A stretch of DNA of 64,000 bases from Streptomyces sp. HUAS 15-9 (GCF_025642155.1 NZ_CP106798.1:5766001-5830000), one strand, 5' to 3'; counted from the stretch's first letter, positions 8,128 to 18,330 are shown. Made by a program: numbers and translations. The notes: generated by a model from the letters alone, not told the origin.

Positions 8128-10829
8128 CCACGAACCTGTCTCCCTCCACGGCGAGCGGATCCGCCCCCAAACCCCCGGGCCGCTCCCCGCGCACCCGCTG
8201 GCACCTCGGCGTGAACGCGGTCGTGGTCGTCTGGCTCGCCCTCTTCGCCGCGGTCGGGTCCGCCCACCACTTCCTGCCGCACGCCTTCTGGCTGCTCGTC
8301 CATGTGCTGCTGCTCGGGGCGGTCACCAACGCGATCGTCATCTGGTCGGGCCACTTCGCCGCCTCCGTCCTGCGGCTGCCCGAGGCGAACCGGGGCGTCC
8401 CCGCCGCACTGCGCCTGGTCTGCCTGAACGCCGGTGCGGCCGGCGTGATCGGCGGCATGCTCTTCGACCGGTGGTACGTCGTCCTGGCCGGTGCGTGCCT
8501 GGTCGCGACGGCGGTCACGGCGCACGCCGTATGGCTGGTACGACTGATGCGGCGGGCGCTGCCCGGCCGGTTCTCCATGACCGTGCGCTACTACGTGGCC
8601 GCCTCCGCCCTGCTGCCCGTGGGTGCCACGCTCGGCGTCATCATGGCCCGCGGCGATCTCGCCGGTGATCTGCCTGAACGGCTGCGCATCGCCCACGAGA
8701 CGATCAACCTGCTCGGCTGGGTCGGCCTCACCGTCGCCGGAACGCTCATCACCCTGTGGCCGACGATGCTGCGCACGCGGGTGGCGGACGGCGCGGAACG
8801 AGCGGGCCGCGCCGCCCTTCCCGTCCTGCTCGCCGGACTCGGTGCCACCGTCGCCGGTGCCCTGCTCGGCCCGCCGCCGCTGGCCGCCCCTGGCGTGCTC
8901 GTCTACGCCGCCGGGCTGGTCGTCGCGGGCCGGCCCTGGCTGCGTGAGGCGCGGGCGAAGGCACCGGTCTCCTTCGCCGCGTGGTCGGTGGCCGCGGGAT
9001 GCGGATGGCTGGCCGGCTCGCTGACCGTCCTGTTCGGCATCCTCGTCTCCACGACCTCCTGGATCACGGTGGGGGAGCGCACCTCGCTGCTGACCGCGCC
9101 GCTCGCCGCCGGCTGGATCGCCCAGGTCCTGCTCGGCGCCCTGAGCTTCCTCGTCCCCGTGGTCCTGGGCGGCGGCCCCGCCGCCGTGCGCGCCGCCACC
9201 ACGAGCCTCGAACGGGCGTGGCCGGCCCGGCTGGCCGTCACCAACGCCGCGCTGCTGCTGTGCGTGCTGCCGGTGCCGTCGATGGTGCGGGTGGCGGGCT
9301 CGGTGCTGCTGCTGGTGATGCTGCTGTTCTTCCTGGCGCTGCTCGTGCTGACGGTCGTACAGGGGATGCGCAACCGCCGCAGGGCGGCGCAGGGAGATCC
9401 TGTTCCGGCTCCGGCCGAGGTCCCGGCGCGACCGCACCGGGTGCTCGGTGGCGTCGCCCTCGGGCTCGCGGTCGTGATGCTGGCCGTCGCGGGCGGCGGG
9501 GCGGCGGACGTGCGGTCGCTGCCGATCCCGGAGCGGTCCGCCGCCAAGAGCGCCGACGGGGGCGCGGTGACGCCGACCGGCCGTACCACCACGGTCGCGG
9601 TGACGATCCACAACATGCGCTTCTCGCCCTCCTCCGTCGACGTGCCCGCCGGAAACCGCCTGGTCATCAACCTGAACAACACCGGTACCGACACCCACGA
9701 CCTGGTGCTGGAGACCGGCGCCCGCACCGACCGGCTCAGCCCGGGACAGAAGGGCACGCTGGACGCGGGAGTCGTCGGCCGCGACCTTCAGGGCTGGTGC
9801 TCCATGGTCGGCCACCGGCAGATGGGGATGGTCTTCGCCGTGAACGTCACCGGGGCCGGTGCGGACTCCGCCGCGGACAGCGGCGCCACCACCCACGACC
9901 ACAGCGGCCACGACACGTCCGCGACCACGAACGACACCGCCGCGGACGCGTTCGACCCGATGGCCGAACCGGCCGCCGGCTTCACCGCCCGCGACGCCCA
10001 GCTGCCGCCCGCCACCGGCGGAGCCGGCCACCAGGTGCACAAGAAGACGTTCACCGTGAAGGAGGTGACGAGAGAAGTCGCCCCCGGCGTACGGCAGAAG
10101 CTGTGGACCTTCGACGGAACGGCCCCCGGGCCCGTGCTGCGCGGACGCGTCGGCGACACCTTCGAGATCACCCTCGTCAACGACGGATCGATCGGCCACT
10201 CGGTCGACTTCCACGCCGGAGCGCTCGCGCCGAACCGGCCGATGCGCACCATCAAGCCCGGCGAGTCCCTGACGTACCGGTTCACGGCCACCCGCAGCGG
10301 CATCTGGATGTACCACTGCTCGACCATGCCGATGTCCCTGCACATCGCCAACGGAATGTTCGGCGCGGTGATCATCGACCCGCCCGGCCTGCCCACGGTG
10401 GACCGGGAATACGTGCTGGTCCAGTCGGAGTTCTACCTCGGCAAGCAGGGCGGCACGGCCGACGCCGCCAAGGTGAACACCAAGGACTACGACATGGTCG
10501 CCTTCAACGGCTATGCCAACCAGTACGATCACGACCCACTGACCGCCGAGCCCGGCGAGCGCGTCCGGATCTGGGTGCTGGCGGCCGGGCCGAACGAGTC
10601 CAGCGCGTTCCATGTCGTGGGCGGCCAGTTCGACACGGTGTTCCGTGAGGGTGCGTACGACTTGAGACGGGGAGGGTCGCAGACCGGGGGCTCGCAGGTC
10701 CTCGATCTTGCCCCCGCCTCGGGTGGATTCGTCGAGCTGTCCTTCCCGGAGGCCGGTGACTATCCGTTCGTCACGCACGTCATGAGCGACGCGGAACGGG
10801 GTGCGCACGGCGTCTTCCGGGTGCGGTGA
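8124..10829 (+). CDS. Membrane-cupredoxin-NirK fusion: putative copper nitrite reductase
   Basis: The 901-residue protein has three parts. Residues 25-410 are about twelve membrane helices, with SAHHFLPHAFWLLVHVLLLG near the start. Residues 490-575 are a cupredoxin with type-1 copper ligands (THDLVLE, then GWCSMVGHRQMGMVF). Residues 635-901 match two-domain copper nitrite reductases: VDFHAGALAP (Asp/His of the type-2 site), MYHCSTMPMSLHIANGM (type-1 site), SSAFHVVGGQF and FVTHVMSD. NirK enzymes reduce nitrite to NO outside the membrane; here an electron-donor domain and membrane anchor are built in. A Gly/Ala/His/Asp-rich linker separates the copper domains. Confidence 0.85.
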   Translation: MTTNLSPSTASGSAPKPPGRSPRTRWHLGVNAVVVVWLALFAAVGSAHHFLPHAFWLLVHVLLLGAVTNAIVIWSGHFAASVLRLPEANRGVPAALRLVCLNAGAAGVIGGMLFDRWYVVLAGACLVATAVTAHAVWLVRLMRRALPGRFSMTVRYYVAASALLPVGATLGVIMARGDLAGDLPERLRIAHETINLLGWVGLTVAGTLITLWPTMLRTRVADGAERAGRAALPVLLAGLGATVAGALLGPPPLAAPGVLVYAAGLVVAGRPWLREARAKAPVSFAAWSVAAGCGWLAGSLTVLFGILVSTTSWITVGERTSLLTAPLAAGWIAQVLLGALSFLVPVVLGGGPAAVRAATTSLERAWPARLAVTNAALLLCVLPVPSMVRVAGSVLLLVMLLFFLALLVLTVVQGMRNRRRAAQGDPVPAPAEVPARPHRVLGGVALGLAVVMLAVAGGGAADVRSLPIPERSAAKSADGGAVTPTGRTTTVAVTIHNMRFSPSSVDVPAGNRLVINLNNTGTDTHDLVLETGARTDRLSPGQKGTLDAGVVGRDLQGWCSMVGHRQMGMVFAVNVTGAGADSAADSGATTHDHSGHDTSATTNDTAADAFDPMAEPAAGFTARDAQLPPATGGAGHQVHKKTFTVKEVTREVAPGVRQKLWTFDGTAPGPVLRGRVGDTFEITLVNDGSIGHSVDFHAGALAPNRPMRTIKPGESLTYRFTATRSGIWMYHCSTMPMSLHIANGMFGAVIIDPPGLPTVDREYVLVQSEFYLGKQGGTADAAKVNTKDYDMVAFNGYANQYDHDPLTAEPGERVRIWVLAAGPNESSAFHVVGGQFDTVFREGAYDLRRGGSQTGGSQVLDLAPASGGFVELSFPEAGDYPFVTHVMSDAERGAHGVFRVR

Positions 10830-10897
10830 GCGGTGACAACGGCACCGAGGCGAGCGGCGACAATGGCACCGAACGGTCTGTCGGAGGGGTGTGTGAC

Positions 10898-11713
10898 ATG
10901 TGCGGACGGTATGCGTCCAGTCGTCGGCCCGAGGATCTCGCGGGAATCTTCGAGGTCGAGAAGTGGGAGCCCGAGGAGACCCTGGAGCCGGACTACAACG
11001 TGGCTCCGACCAAGGAGGTCTACGCCGTCCTCGACCGCCCCGTGAAGGACGCCGAAGAGCCACGGCCGGTGCGCCAGCTGCGCAGGCTGAAGTGGGGACT
11101 GGTGCCGTCCTGGGCCAAGACCCCCGAGGGCGGCGCCCGGATGATCAACGCGCGTGCGGAGACCGTGCACGAGAAGCCCGCGTACCGCCGCGCCTTCACG
11201 GCCCGGCGCTGCATCATCCCCGCCGACGGCTACTACGAGTGGGTCACCGGCAAGCAGGAGCGGGACCTGGAGGTCGAGGGCAAGAAGAAGCGCCCGCGCA
11301 AGCAGCCGTACTTCGTGCTGCCCGCCGACGGCTCGGTCTTCGCGATGGCCGGGCTGTACGAGTTCTGGCGCGACCGGACCCTGCCCGACGACCACCCGCA
11401 GGCCTGGTGGGTCACCTGTTCCGTGATCACCACGGAGGCGGAGACGACCCCCCTGGCCGTCGCCCCGGCCGAGGGACCGTTCTCGCTCGCCGAGATCCAC
11501 CCCCGGATGCCGCTGATGCTCACGGCGGACCGCTGGGACGCCTGGCTGGACCCCTCCCGCACGGACCCGGAGGACCTGCGCTCCCTGCTGGAGCCGCCCC
11601 CGGCCGGCCTGATGCGCGCGTACCCGGTCTCCACCGCCGTGAGCAACGTCCGCAACAACGGCCCGGAGCTGCTGAAGGAGCTGGAGGGGCCGGAAGCGGG
11701 CACACTCTTCTAG
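10898..11713 (+). CDS. SRAP-domain (YedK/HMCES-like) abasic-site protein
   Basis: SRAP proteins crosslink covalently to abasic sites in single-stranded DNA through Cys2. The chosen start gives MCGRYAS, placing the essential Cys immediately after Met; it lies downstream of a GGAGGGG site. Other family motifs are NVAPT, WGLVPSWAK, MINARAET, RRCIIPADGYYEW and IHPRMPLML. Length is 271 residues, normal for the family. The gene follows the NirK fusion by about 70 bp and almost touches the hydrolase gene downstream. Confidence 0.93.
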   Translation: MCGRYASSRRPEDLAGIFEVEKWEPEETLEPDYNVAPTKEVYAVLDRPVKDAEEPRPVRQLRRLKWGLVPSWAKTPEGGARMINARAETVHEKPAYRRAFTARRCIIPADGYYEWVTGKQERDLEVEGKKKRPRKQPYFVLPADGSVFAMAGLYEFWRDRTLPDDHPQAWWVTCSVITTEAETTPLAVAPAEGPFSLAEIHPRMPLMLTADRWDAWLDPSRTDPEDLRSLLEPPPAGLMRAYPVSTAVSNVRNNGPELLKELEGPEAGTLF

Positions 11714-11714
11714 C

Positions 11715-12341
11715 GTGATCGAGATTGTCGAGACCGACGCCGGGACCGCCCGCATCACCTGGCACCGGGCGAAGAAGGCGCGGCTGGTGCTGGCCGCGAG
11801 TCATGGGGCGGGCGGCGGCATCGAGGCGCGTGACCTGCAGGCCCTCGCCCGGGTGCTGCCGCAGCACGGCGTGACCGTGGCCCTCGTCGAGCAGCCCTGG
11901 CGGGTCGCGGGCAAGAAGCTCGCCCCCGCGCCGAAGACCCTGGACACCGGCTGGCGCGGCATCTGGCCCGCGCTGGCCGGGATGGAGCTGCCGGTGGTCT
12001 CCGGCGGCCGCAGCGCGGGCGCCCGGGTCGCCTGCCGCACCGCCGCGGAGCTGGGCGCGCACGCCGTGCTCGCGCTGAGCTTCCCGCTGCACCCGCCGGG
12101 CAAGCCCGAGAAGTCCCGCGCCGACGAGCTGCTCGGCGCCGGGGTGCCCACGCTCGTCGTACAGGGCGGAAACGATCCCTTCGGCAAGCCGGACGAGTTC
12201 CCCGAGGGGGCGTACGAGCTGGTAGAGGTGCCGTACGGCGATCACGGCTTCGCGGTCCCCAGGCGCGCGGAGATCACTCAGGAGCGGGCCCTGGAGATCA
12301 TCACCGACGGTGTCGTCCGGTGGGTCGCCTCACTTGGGTGA
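11715..12341 (+). CDS. Alpha/beta-hydrolase of the KANL3/TEX30 type
   Basis: The 208-residue protein has an alpha/beta-hydrolase core: ASHGAGGG oxyanion region, nucleophile Ser in [13 protein letters not shown], acid in [10 protein letters not shown] and catalytic His in PYGDHGFAV. The pattern resembles KANL3/Tex30-like dienelactone-hydrolase relatives; the substrate is unknown. It starts with GTG one base after the stop of the SRAP gene, so the two are coupled. Confidence 0.8.
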   Translation: MIEIVETDAGTARITWHRAKKARLVLAASHGAGGGIEARDLQALARVLPQHGVTVALVEQPWRVAGKKLAPAPKTLDTGWRGIWPALAGMELPVVSGGRSAGARVACRTAAELGAHAVLALSFPLHPPGKPEKSRADELLGAGVPTLVVQGGNDPFGKPDEFPEGAYELVEVPYGDHGFAVPRRAEITQERALEIITDGVVRWVASLG

Positions 12342-12350
12342 CGCACGGGT

Positions 12351-12378
12351 GGGAATGCCGGGGCCGGGACAACTGTTG
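12351..12378 (+). promoter_or_regulatory. SigR-dependent promoter of sigR (sigRp1 equivalent)
   Basis: GGGAAT at 12351-12356, 18 bp, then GTTG at 12375-12378 matches the known sigma-R consensus GGAAT-N18-GTT. It lies about 300 bp upstream of the sigR start, as expected for the autoregulated thiol-stress promoter that also gives the longer sigma-R' product. Confidence 0.8.
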
Positions 12379-12655
12379 TGGCGGACAGAAGTGCTGGACC
12401 GCCGGCACCGACGCCGTAGGAGAGGAAGTCCGCCGCATGGGTTCGCCCATATGCCCTCCCGTCGCCCACCACCACCCCGTGGACGGGCTTCGCCCGGCAG
12501 AGTTTGATCCGAGCCGTCGCAGCAGCACTGACCTGGACTGGACGGTGCTGCACGCGGCCAAGGCCGCTCCTATTCGAGCGGCGGCAGGCACGGGTGGTGT
12601 TCTATCCTCCGAAACGAGTGGGACCGGTTTCGGTCCCGCCCGGGATCTTGAGGAG

Positions 12656-13339
12656 GTGGGTCCGGTCACTGGGACCGACGCAGGGACCGACAACGGCCAG
12701 GCGGAGCCGCCCGAGGGCCAGGGCATGGGCGCGGAGTCGTCCGCGGAGCGCAGCGCGCGCTTCGAACGGGACGCGCTCGAATTCCTCGACCAGATGTATT
12801 CGGCCGCGCTGCGCATGACGCGCAATCCCGCCGACGCCGAGGACCTGGTGCAGGAGACGTACGCCAAGGCGTACGCGTCCTTCCACCAGTTCCGCGAGGG
12901 CACCAACCTCAAGGCGTGGCTGTACCGGATCCTCACCAACACCTTCATCAACTCGTACCGCAAGAAGCAGCGCGAGCCCCAGCGCAGCGCGGCCGAGGAG
13001 ATCGAGGACTGGCAGCTCGCCCGTGCCGAGTCGCACATGTCGACCGGTCTGCGCTCCGCGGAGTCGCAGGCGCTCGACCACCTGCCCGACTCGGACGTCA
13101 AGGAAGCACTGCAGGCGATCCCCGAGGAATTCCGTATCGCCGTCTATCTCGCGGACGTAGAGGGCTTTGCGTACAAGGAGATCGCGGACATCATGGGGAC
13201 ACCCATCGGTACGGTGATGTCCCGGCTGCACCGGGGCCGCCGTCAACTGCGCGGCATGCTGGAGGACTACGCACGCGAGCGCGGACTGGTCCCGGCGGGC
13301 GCCGGAGAGTCGAACGAAGCGAAAGGTTCGGGCTCATGA
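12656..13339 (+). CDS. sigR: ECF sigma factor SigR, thiol-oxidative stress response
   Basis: From the GTG at 12656 the product is 227 residues, the length I remember for S. coelicolor SigR. Region 2 ([53 protein letters not shown]) and region 4 ([38 protein letters not shown]) are intact. SigR directs thioredoxin, mycothiol and protein-quality genes after disulphide stress. The frame stays open upstream; an ATG at 12437 could start a longer, unstable sigma-R' form made from the upstream promoter. It overlaps rsrA by ATGA. Confidence 0.95.
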   Translation: MGPVTGTDAGTDNGQAEPPEGQGMGAESSAERSARFERDALEFLDQMYSAALRMTRNPADAEDLVQETYAKAYASFHQFREGTNLKAWLYRILTNTFINSYRKKQREPQRSAAEEIEDWQLARAESHMSTGLRSAESQALDHLPDSDVKEALQAIPEEFRIAVYLADVEGFAYKEIADIMGTPIGTVMSRLHRGRRQLRGMLEDYARERGLVPAGAGESNEAKGSGS

Positions 13340-13647
13340 GCTGCGGAGATCCGCACGAGACGGACTGCAGTGAGGTACTCGATCACCTCTACGAGTTCCT
13401 CGACAGCGAGATGCCGGACATCGATCGCGACAAGTTCCAGCAGCACATCAAGGAATGCTCCCCGTGCCTGGAGAAGTACGGCCTCGAGCAGGCCGTGAAG
13501 AAGCTGGTCAAGCGGTGCTGCGGGCATGACGACGTGCCCAGCGACCTGCGCGCCAAGGTCATGGGGCGGATCGACCTGATCCGTTCCGGCCAGGCCGTGC
13601 CGGAGCACGACGTGACCGCCTCACCGGCCACGCCCCAGGAGTCCTGA
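13336..13647 (+). CDS. rsrA: Anti-sigma factor RsrA, zinc-binding redox switch
   Basis: RsrA holds SigR inactive until a disulphide expels its zinc. The 103-residue protein keeps the key residues: Cys3 and Cys11 ([11 protein letters not shown]) and the zinc-associated anti-sigma motif H-x3-C-x2-C in [10 protein letters not shown], plus the CC pair in VKRCCGHD. The start overlaps the sigR stop (ATGA), which couples their synthesis. Confidence 0.95.
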   Translation: MSCGDPHETDCSEVLDHLYEFLDSEMPDIDRDKFQQHIKECSPCLEKYGLEQAVKKLVKRCCGHDDVPSDLRAKVMGRIDLIRSGQAVPEHDVTASPATPQES

Positions 13648-13785
13648 GCACCGCGCCCGCACACCGTGTCCTGATCTTGGGGACATCACCCGAATGTGCT
13701 AATCCGCGGGTCATCGGCCCGCGGACCCCCTGGCCCCCGCCCTAGGCTCCGAAGCCTGGGCACGCACGGTCGGGGGAGGGGTGTC

Positions 13786-15093
13786 ATGGAGCTGGTTCCG
13801 GCACGGGCACGCGTGTACGTGACCTGTGTCGCCCTTCTCGCTCTGTTCTGTCTGCTGTCGCTGCCCGGAACCCGCTCACCCTGGTGGGCGATCGCGCTGC
13901 TAGCCGCGCTGTACGCGGCCTGCGAGCACGTGGCGCGGCGCCGGTTCGCGGGCACCTTCTACCCCGTCCTGCTCGCCGGGGCCTTTCTGCTGCCCCCGCC
14001 CGCCGCCGCGCTCGTACCGCTGCCGGCCGCCCTGCTCTCCCACGGCGGACAGCCGTCCACACCGCTGAGGCGGGTCTGGCGGGGCGCCCAGCCGGCGCTG
14101 GCGGTGTGGGGCGCGTCCAGGGTGCACTGGGCGCTGGGCGGGCGGGACGCGGTGGTGGCATCCCACTTCCCCTATGTGCTCGTGCCCGCCGGGGCGGCCG
14201 TGCTGGTCTTCTGCCTGGTGCTGGCCGCGCTCGACGGCGGGATCCTCGCCCTCGTCGAGCGGGTGCCGGCCCGGCGGGCCTGGCGGGGGCTGCTGTCGCG
14301 CTCGCTCGCGCCGATCGCGGCGCACGGGCTGGCCGGACTGATGATGGCCGTGCTGTGGCGCAGCCCGTACGGCCCCGTCGCCGCGCTGCTCGTGCTGCTG
14401 CCGATGTGCGTGTCCTGGTGGGTCTTCGCGCAGTACCACCGGGAGCGGGCCGCCCACCAGGCCACCATCCGCGCGCTGGTGCAGGCCGTCGACATCAAGG
14501 ACGGGTACACCCGCGGCCACAGCGAGCGGGTCGGACATGCCTCCGTGCTGATCGCCCGTGAACTGGGCATGGACGACGAGCGCGTCGAGGTGCTGCGCTT
14601 CGCCGGGATTTTGCACGACGTGGGGAAGCTGGGCGTCCCGACCCGGCTGCTCCGCAAGGACGGGCCGCTCACCCCCGAGGAGCGCCGGGTCATCGAACTG
14701 CATCCCGAGTACGGGCACGAGGTGGTGCGGGGCATCTCCTTCCTCGGCGAGGCACGCGCGGCGATCCTGCACCACCACGAGCGGCTGGACGGGAGCGGCT
14801 ATCCGTACGGGCTGGCCGGCGGGCAGATCCCGGAGTGCGCGCGGGTGGTCGCCGTCGCCGACGCCTTCGACGCCATGACGTCCACGCGGTCCTACAGCAG
14901 AGCCCGGCCGGTCGCCACGGCACTGGAGGAGCTGGAGCGGTGCGCGGGGGCCCAGTTCGACCCCAGGATGGTCGCCGCGCTGGCGCGGGCGCTGGCCCGG
15001 CACGGCTGGCATCCCGCCGTCACCGCCGACGAGACGCGGCACGCGGCGCCCCCGCCCGAACCCGTCCCGAGCCGGCCCGGGGCCGGGCGATGA
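13786..15093 (+). CDS. Membrane-anchored HD-GYP domain protein
   Basis: The 435-residue protein has about six N-terminal membrane helices (residues 5-220), then an HD-GYP domain. The domain is complete: GHSERVGHAS, AGILHDVGKLGVP with the HD pair, HPEYGHEVV, ILHHHERLDGSGYPYG with GYP, and VADAFDAMTS. Canonical HD-GYP proteins hydrolyse cyclic-di-GMP, so this may be a membrane phosphodiesterase. ATG 13786 follows GGGAGGGG. It overlaps the next HD protein by ATGA. Confidence 0.85.
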   Translation: MELVPARARVYVTCVALLALFCLLSLPGTRSPWWAIALLAALYAACEHVARRRFAGTFYPVLLAGAFLLPPPAAALVPLPAALLSHGGQPSTPLRRVWRGAQPALAVWGASRVHWALGGRDAVVASHFPYVLVPAGAAVLVFCLVLAALDGGILALVERVPARRAWRGLLSRSLAPIAAHGLAGLMMAVLWRSPYGPVAALLVLLPMCVSWWVFAQYHRERAAHQATIRALVQAVDIKDGYTRGHSERVGHASVLIARELGMDDERVEVLRFAGILHDVGKLGVPTRLLRKDGPLTPEERRVIELHPEYGHEVVRGISFLGEARAAILHHHERLDGSGYPYGLAGGQIPECARVVAVADAFDAMTSTRSYSRARPVATALEELERCAGAQFDPRMVAALARALARHGWHPAVTADETRHAAPPPEPVPSRPGAGR

Positions 15094-16403
15094 CGCCGCT
15101 CCGCCTGATATCCGGCGCCGCCGTCGTCCTCGCCCTCGGCTCCCTGGCCGTCACCCTGTGGACCGGCATCGGCGACCGGACGGTCGCCCTCTCCTTCTGT
15201 CTTCTCATAGCCGTCGGCGAGCTCTCCCTCCCCCAGGCTCTCGGCTCCGGCCGGGCGGAGGGGACCGCGGTGACCGGTGCGCGCGTGCGGGAGGCCGCGC
15301 CCGTCGGTGCCGCCGGAGCGCTGTCCTACGCCCTGCTCGGCGAGGTCGCCGGTCGTCCCGCCCAGCACGGTGCCGCGCAGGTCGTCACCGTCGTCCTGGC
15401 AGCCTCCCTGCTCGGCAGCGTGCCGCACATCTGGCAAGGTCGCAGTCCCACCCCCGACCATCTGGCCCGCCGCGTCCTGACCGTTGGCTTCGCCGCCGTC
15501 TGCTTCCAACCCCTTTACAACCAGGGCGTGTTCGGCTCCTGGGGCGGACCGGCCTACGCCCTGCTGGTGCTCGCCCTCCTTGTGCTCACCGCCCTGTGCG
15601 ACGCGGTCCTGGCGGCCGCGCAGGCGCACGCCCGCACCCGGTGGCCGTTCGGCCCGCTGCTGAGGGACGAGCTGCGGGGGCTGCTCGGGATCGGGTCCGC
15701 CGTGTGCGCCACGGGCGCGGTGATGGCGCTGGGGGTCGCCGTCGCGGGACTGTGGGCGCTGCCGGTGTTCTGTCTGCCGCTGCTGCTCACCCAGCTCTCC
15801 CTGCGCAGGTACGCGGCCGTTCGGGCCACCTACCGGCAGACCATCGCCTCACTCGCGCGGGCCACCGAGGTCGCCGGGTACACCCCGGCCGGGCACGCCC
15901 GTCGGGTTGCCGCGCTGAGCGGGGCCGTGGGCCGGGACCTGGGGCTGTCCGGGACCGAACTGACCGTGCTGGAGTACGCGGCCCTGATGCATGACATCGG
16001 TCAGCTCAGCCTGGTCGACCCGGTGCCGGCCGGTGCCACCGCCGGGCTGCCCCAGGAGGAGCAGCGGCGCATAGCGCTCCTCGGCGGGGCCGTCGTACGG
16101 CAGACCGGGGTGGACGCGGCGGTCGCCGTGGTCGTGGAGCGGCAGGCCGACCCGTACTGGGAGCAGCCGGTGGCCGCGCGGATCGTACGGGCCGTGAACG
16201 CATACGAGGAGATGGCCAGGGAAGCAGGACCCGGTGGGCCGCTCAAGGCACTGGAGGAGCTGCGGCTGGGCACCGCCGGGGACTACGCGCCCGAGGTCGT
16301 GGAGTCGCTCGCCCGGGTGCTCTGGAATCAAGGGTGTGGCGCGACGGGGGTTCCCCCGGGCGTTGAGCTCCGGGGGAGCCTCGGGCAGGGTGGTGGCGGG
16401 TGA
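15090..16403 (+). CDS. Membrane protein with degenerate HD-GYP-like domain
   Basis: This 437-residue protein mirrors its upstream neighbour: several membrane helices, then an HD-like domain (PAGHARRVAALSG, ALMHDIGQLSLVDPVP). The GYP half is lost; where HHE..DGxGYP should stand there is VVVERQADPYWEQPVAARI. It is therefore probably a pseudoenzyme, perhaps a regulatory partner of the active protein it is coupled to by ATGA overlap. The two look like diverged tandem duplicates. Confidence 0.75.
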   Translation: MTPLRLISGAAVVLALGSLAVTLWTGIGDRTVALSFCLLIAVGELSLPQALGSGRAEGTAVTGARVREAAPVGAAGALSYALLGEVAGRPAQHGAAQVVTVVLAASLLGSVPHIWQGRSPTPDHLARRVLTVGFAAVCFQPLYNQGVFGSWGGPAYALLVLALLVLTALCDAVLAAAQAHARTRWPFGPLLRDELRGLLGIGSAVCATGAVMALGVAVAGLWALPVFCLPLLLTQLSLRRYAAVRATYRQTIASLARATEVAGYTPAGHARRVAALSGAVGRDLGLSGTELTVLEYAALMHDIGQLSLVDPVPAGATAGLPQEEQRRIALLGGAVVRQTGVDAAVAVVVERQADPYWEQPVAARIVRAVNAYEEMAREAGPGGPLKALEELRLGTAGDYAPEVVESLARVLWNQGCGATGVPPGVELRGSLGQGGGG

Positions 16404-16551
16404 CGGGCGCAACTGTCTGACCCTGCCTCTTGCTGGGTAACCCATGGGTAATGAGCGCCCTTCCTGCCGTACGTGGTTGGATGCGAGGGAGAGGGTGTCC
16501 GGGGGCACAAGCCAGCCCACTGTGCGGAACTGGAACTGGCAGGCGGGAATC

Positions 16552-17532
16552 GTGAGGATCTTCGGCAAGGGACGGCACCGGCCCTCCGCCTCCTGGCGGC
16601 AGGCCACAGATCGCGCGTTCACGCTGATCGGCGACGGCCGGTACGAGGACGCGGGCGAGCTGCTGACGCGCGCCGCCGACCTGGAGCCCTGGCTGTCGGA
16701 GTCCTGGTTCAACCTCGCCCTGCTGCACAAGTTCCGGCACGACTGGGAGCAGGCGCGGGCTGCCGGGCTCAGGGCCGTGGCGCTGCTCGACCGGGAGACC
16801 GGGGCACCTGACTGGTGGAACGTCGGTATCGCCGCGACCGCCCTGCAGGACTGGCCGCTGGCCCGGCGGGCCTGGCAGGCCTACGGGCTGCGGGTGCCGG
16901 GCGGAGCCGCCGTCTCCGGGGAGCCGCTCGGCATGGAGCTGGGCAGCGCGGCCGTACGGCTGTCGCCCGAGGGCGAGGCCGAGGTCGTGTGGGGACGCAG
17001 GCTCGATCCGGCGCGGGTCGAGGTGCTGTCCATTCCGCTTCCCTCGTCCGGGCGACGCTGGGGCGAGGTCGTACTGCACGACGGGGTGCCCCACGGGGAG
17101 CGGACCACGGCCACCGGGCATGCGTTCCCGGTCTTCGACGAGATCGAGCTGTGGGCCCCGTCACCCGTCCCCACCTGGGTGGTCCTGCTGGAGGCCGCGA
17201 CCGAGGCCGACCGGGACGCGCTGGAGCAGCTGGCCGCCGACGCGGGCTTCGCCGCGGAGGACTGGTCGTCGTCCGTGCGGCTGCTGTGCCGGATGTGCTC
17301 GGAGTCGCGCATGCCGTCCGACGAGGGCGACGGCACCCATCTCGACCCGCACGACCACAGCGAACCCGGCCACCCGGGGCCGCTCGGCCATCGCACCGAC
17401 GGGCAGCTGTGGGTGCCCGAGCGCGAGTGCGGGGTGGCTGCGCCGGCTTCGCTGGTGAGGGGGTTGCTGGACGGGTGGGTCGCGGACAGTCCGGACTCCA
17501 GGGATTGGCGGGATCTGGAAGAGGTCTGCTAG
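16552..17532 (+). CDS. TPR-containing protein of unknown function
   Basis: The chosen GTG start gives a 326-residue protein beginning [20 protein letters not shown]. Residues 15-110 form tetratricopeptide-like helices ([60 protein letters not shown]). The C-terminal half has a Cys/His-rich patch ([28 protein letters not shown]) that could bind a metal. An ATG at 16444 would add 36 residues with no recognisable similarity. It lies between the HD genes and def and may be a protein-interaction scaffold. Confidence 0.75.
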   Translation: MRIFGKGRHRPSASWRQATDRAFTLIGDGRYEDAGELLTRAADLEPWLSESWFNLALLHKFRHDWEQARAAGLRAVALLDRETGAPDWWNVGIAATALQDWPLARRAWQAYGLRVPGGAAVSGEPLGMELGSAAVRLSPEGEAEVVWGRRLDPARVEVLSIPLPSSGRRWGEVVLHDGVPHGERTTATGHAFPVFDEIELWAPSPVPTWVVLLEAATEADRDALEQLAADAGFAAEDWSSSVRLLCRMCSESRMPSDEGDGTHLDPHDHSEPGHPGPLGHRTDGQLWVPERECGVAAPASLVRGLLDGWVADSPDSRDWRDLEEVC

Positions 17533-17659
17533 GGGGCGTTGCCGGCCGCGGGTTCGTCGTGGCTGGTCGCGCAGTTCCCCGCGCCCCTTCGGGGGGCGCG
17601 TGGCCCGTACCCTGTATCAGCAAGTTCACCCCCTGTTTTTGAGGAAGGCATCGTCGGTC

Positions 17660-18310
17660 ATGGCGCAGCAGGACACCGATCAGCAGCACGCGGGCGTGCT
17701 CCCCGTGGACGACGAGGGCTTCGTCATCGACACCGAGGACGCGGAGGAGCGCGAGAACGCCTGGCGTGAGCGTGGCACCTCGCGGCCGATCACGGTCGTC
17801 GGGAACCCGGTGCTGCACAAGGAGTGCAAGGACGTCACCGAGTTCGGCGAGGAGCTCGAGCAGCTGGTCGCGGACATGTTCACCAGCCAGCGCACCGCCG
17901 AGGGCGTGGGCCTGGCCGCCAACCAGATCGGCGTCGATCTGAAGGTCTTCGTCTACGACTGCCAGGACGACGAGGGTGTCCGGCACGTCGGTGTGGTGTG
18001 CAACCCGAAGCTGGTCGACCTGCCCGCCGACAAGCGCCGCCTGGACGACAGCAACGAGGGCTGCCTGTCCGTGCCGACCGCCTACGCGCCGCTCGCCCGC
18101 CCGGACTACGCCGAGGTGACCGGGCAGGACGAGAAGGGCAACCCGGTCAAGGTCCGTGGCACCGGCTACTTCGCACGGTGTTTGCAGCACGAGACCGACC
18201 ACCTGTACGGCTACCTGTACATCGACCGCCTGTCGAAGCGCGAGCGCAAGGACGCGCTGCGGCAGATGGCCGAGAACGAGCCGCGCTACCCCGTGGTCAC
18301 CAACGACTGA
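17660..18310 (+). CDS. def: Peptide deformylase
   Basis: This metalloenzyme removes the formyl group from nascent proteins. All three motifs are present: [17 protein letters not shown] and QHETDHLYG (HExxH). The 216-residue form has an N-terminal acidic extension before the catalytic domain (about residues 45-200), usual in streptomycete paralogs. ATG 17660 is chosen over an in-frame GTG at 17600, which would add 20 residues unlike the family. A strong hairpin follows the stop. Confidence 0.93.
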   Translation: MAQQDTDQQHAGVLPVDDEGFVIDTEDAEERENAWRERGTSRPITVVGNPVLHKECKDVTEFGEELEQLVADMFTSQRTAEGVGLAANQIGVDLKVFVYDCQDDEGVRHVGVVCNPKLVDLPADKRRLDDSNEGCLSVPTAYAPLARPDYAEVTGQDEKGNPVKVRGTGYFARCLQHETDHLYGYLYIDRLSKRERKDALRQMAENEPRYPVVTND

Positions 18311-18330
18311 GGCCCGCGCACACCTCTGTG

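Noticed and set aside
7881..11063. Very long minus-strand frame of about 1,060 codons
   Set aside because: It is antisense to the membrane protein, NirK fusion and SRAP genes, is Gly/Arg/His-rich without domains, and arises from third-position GC bias.
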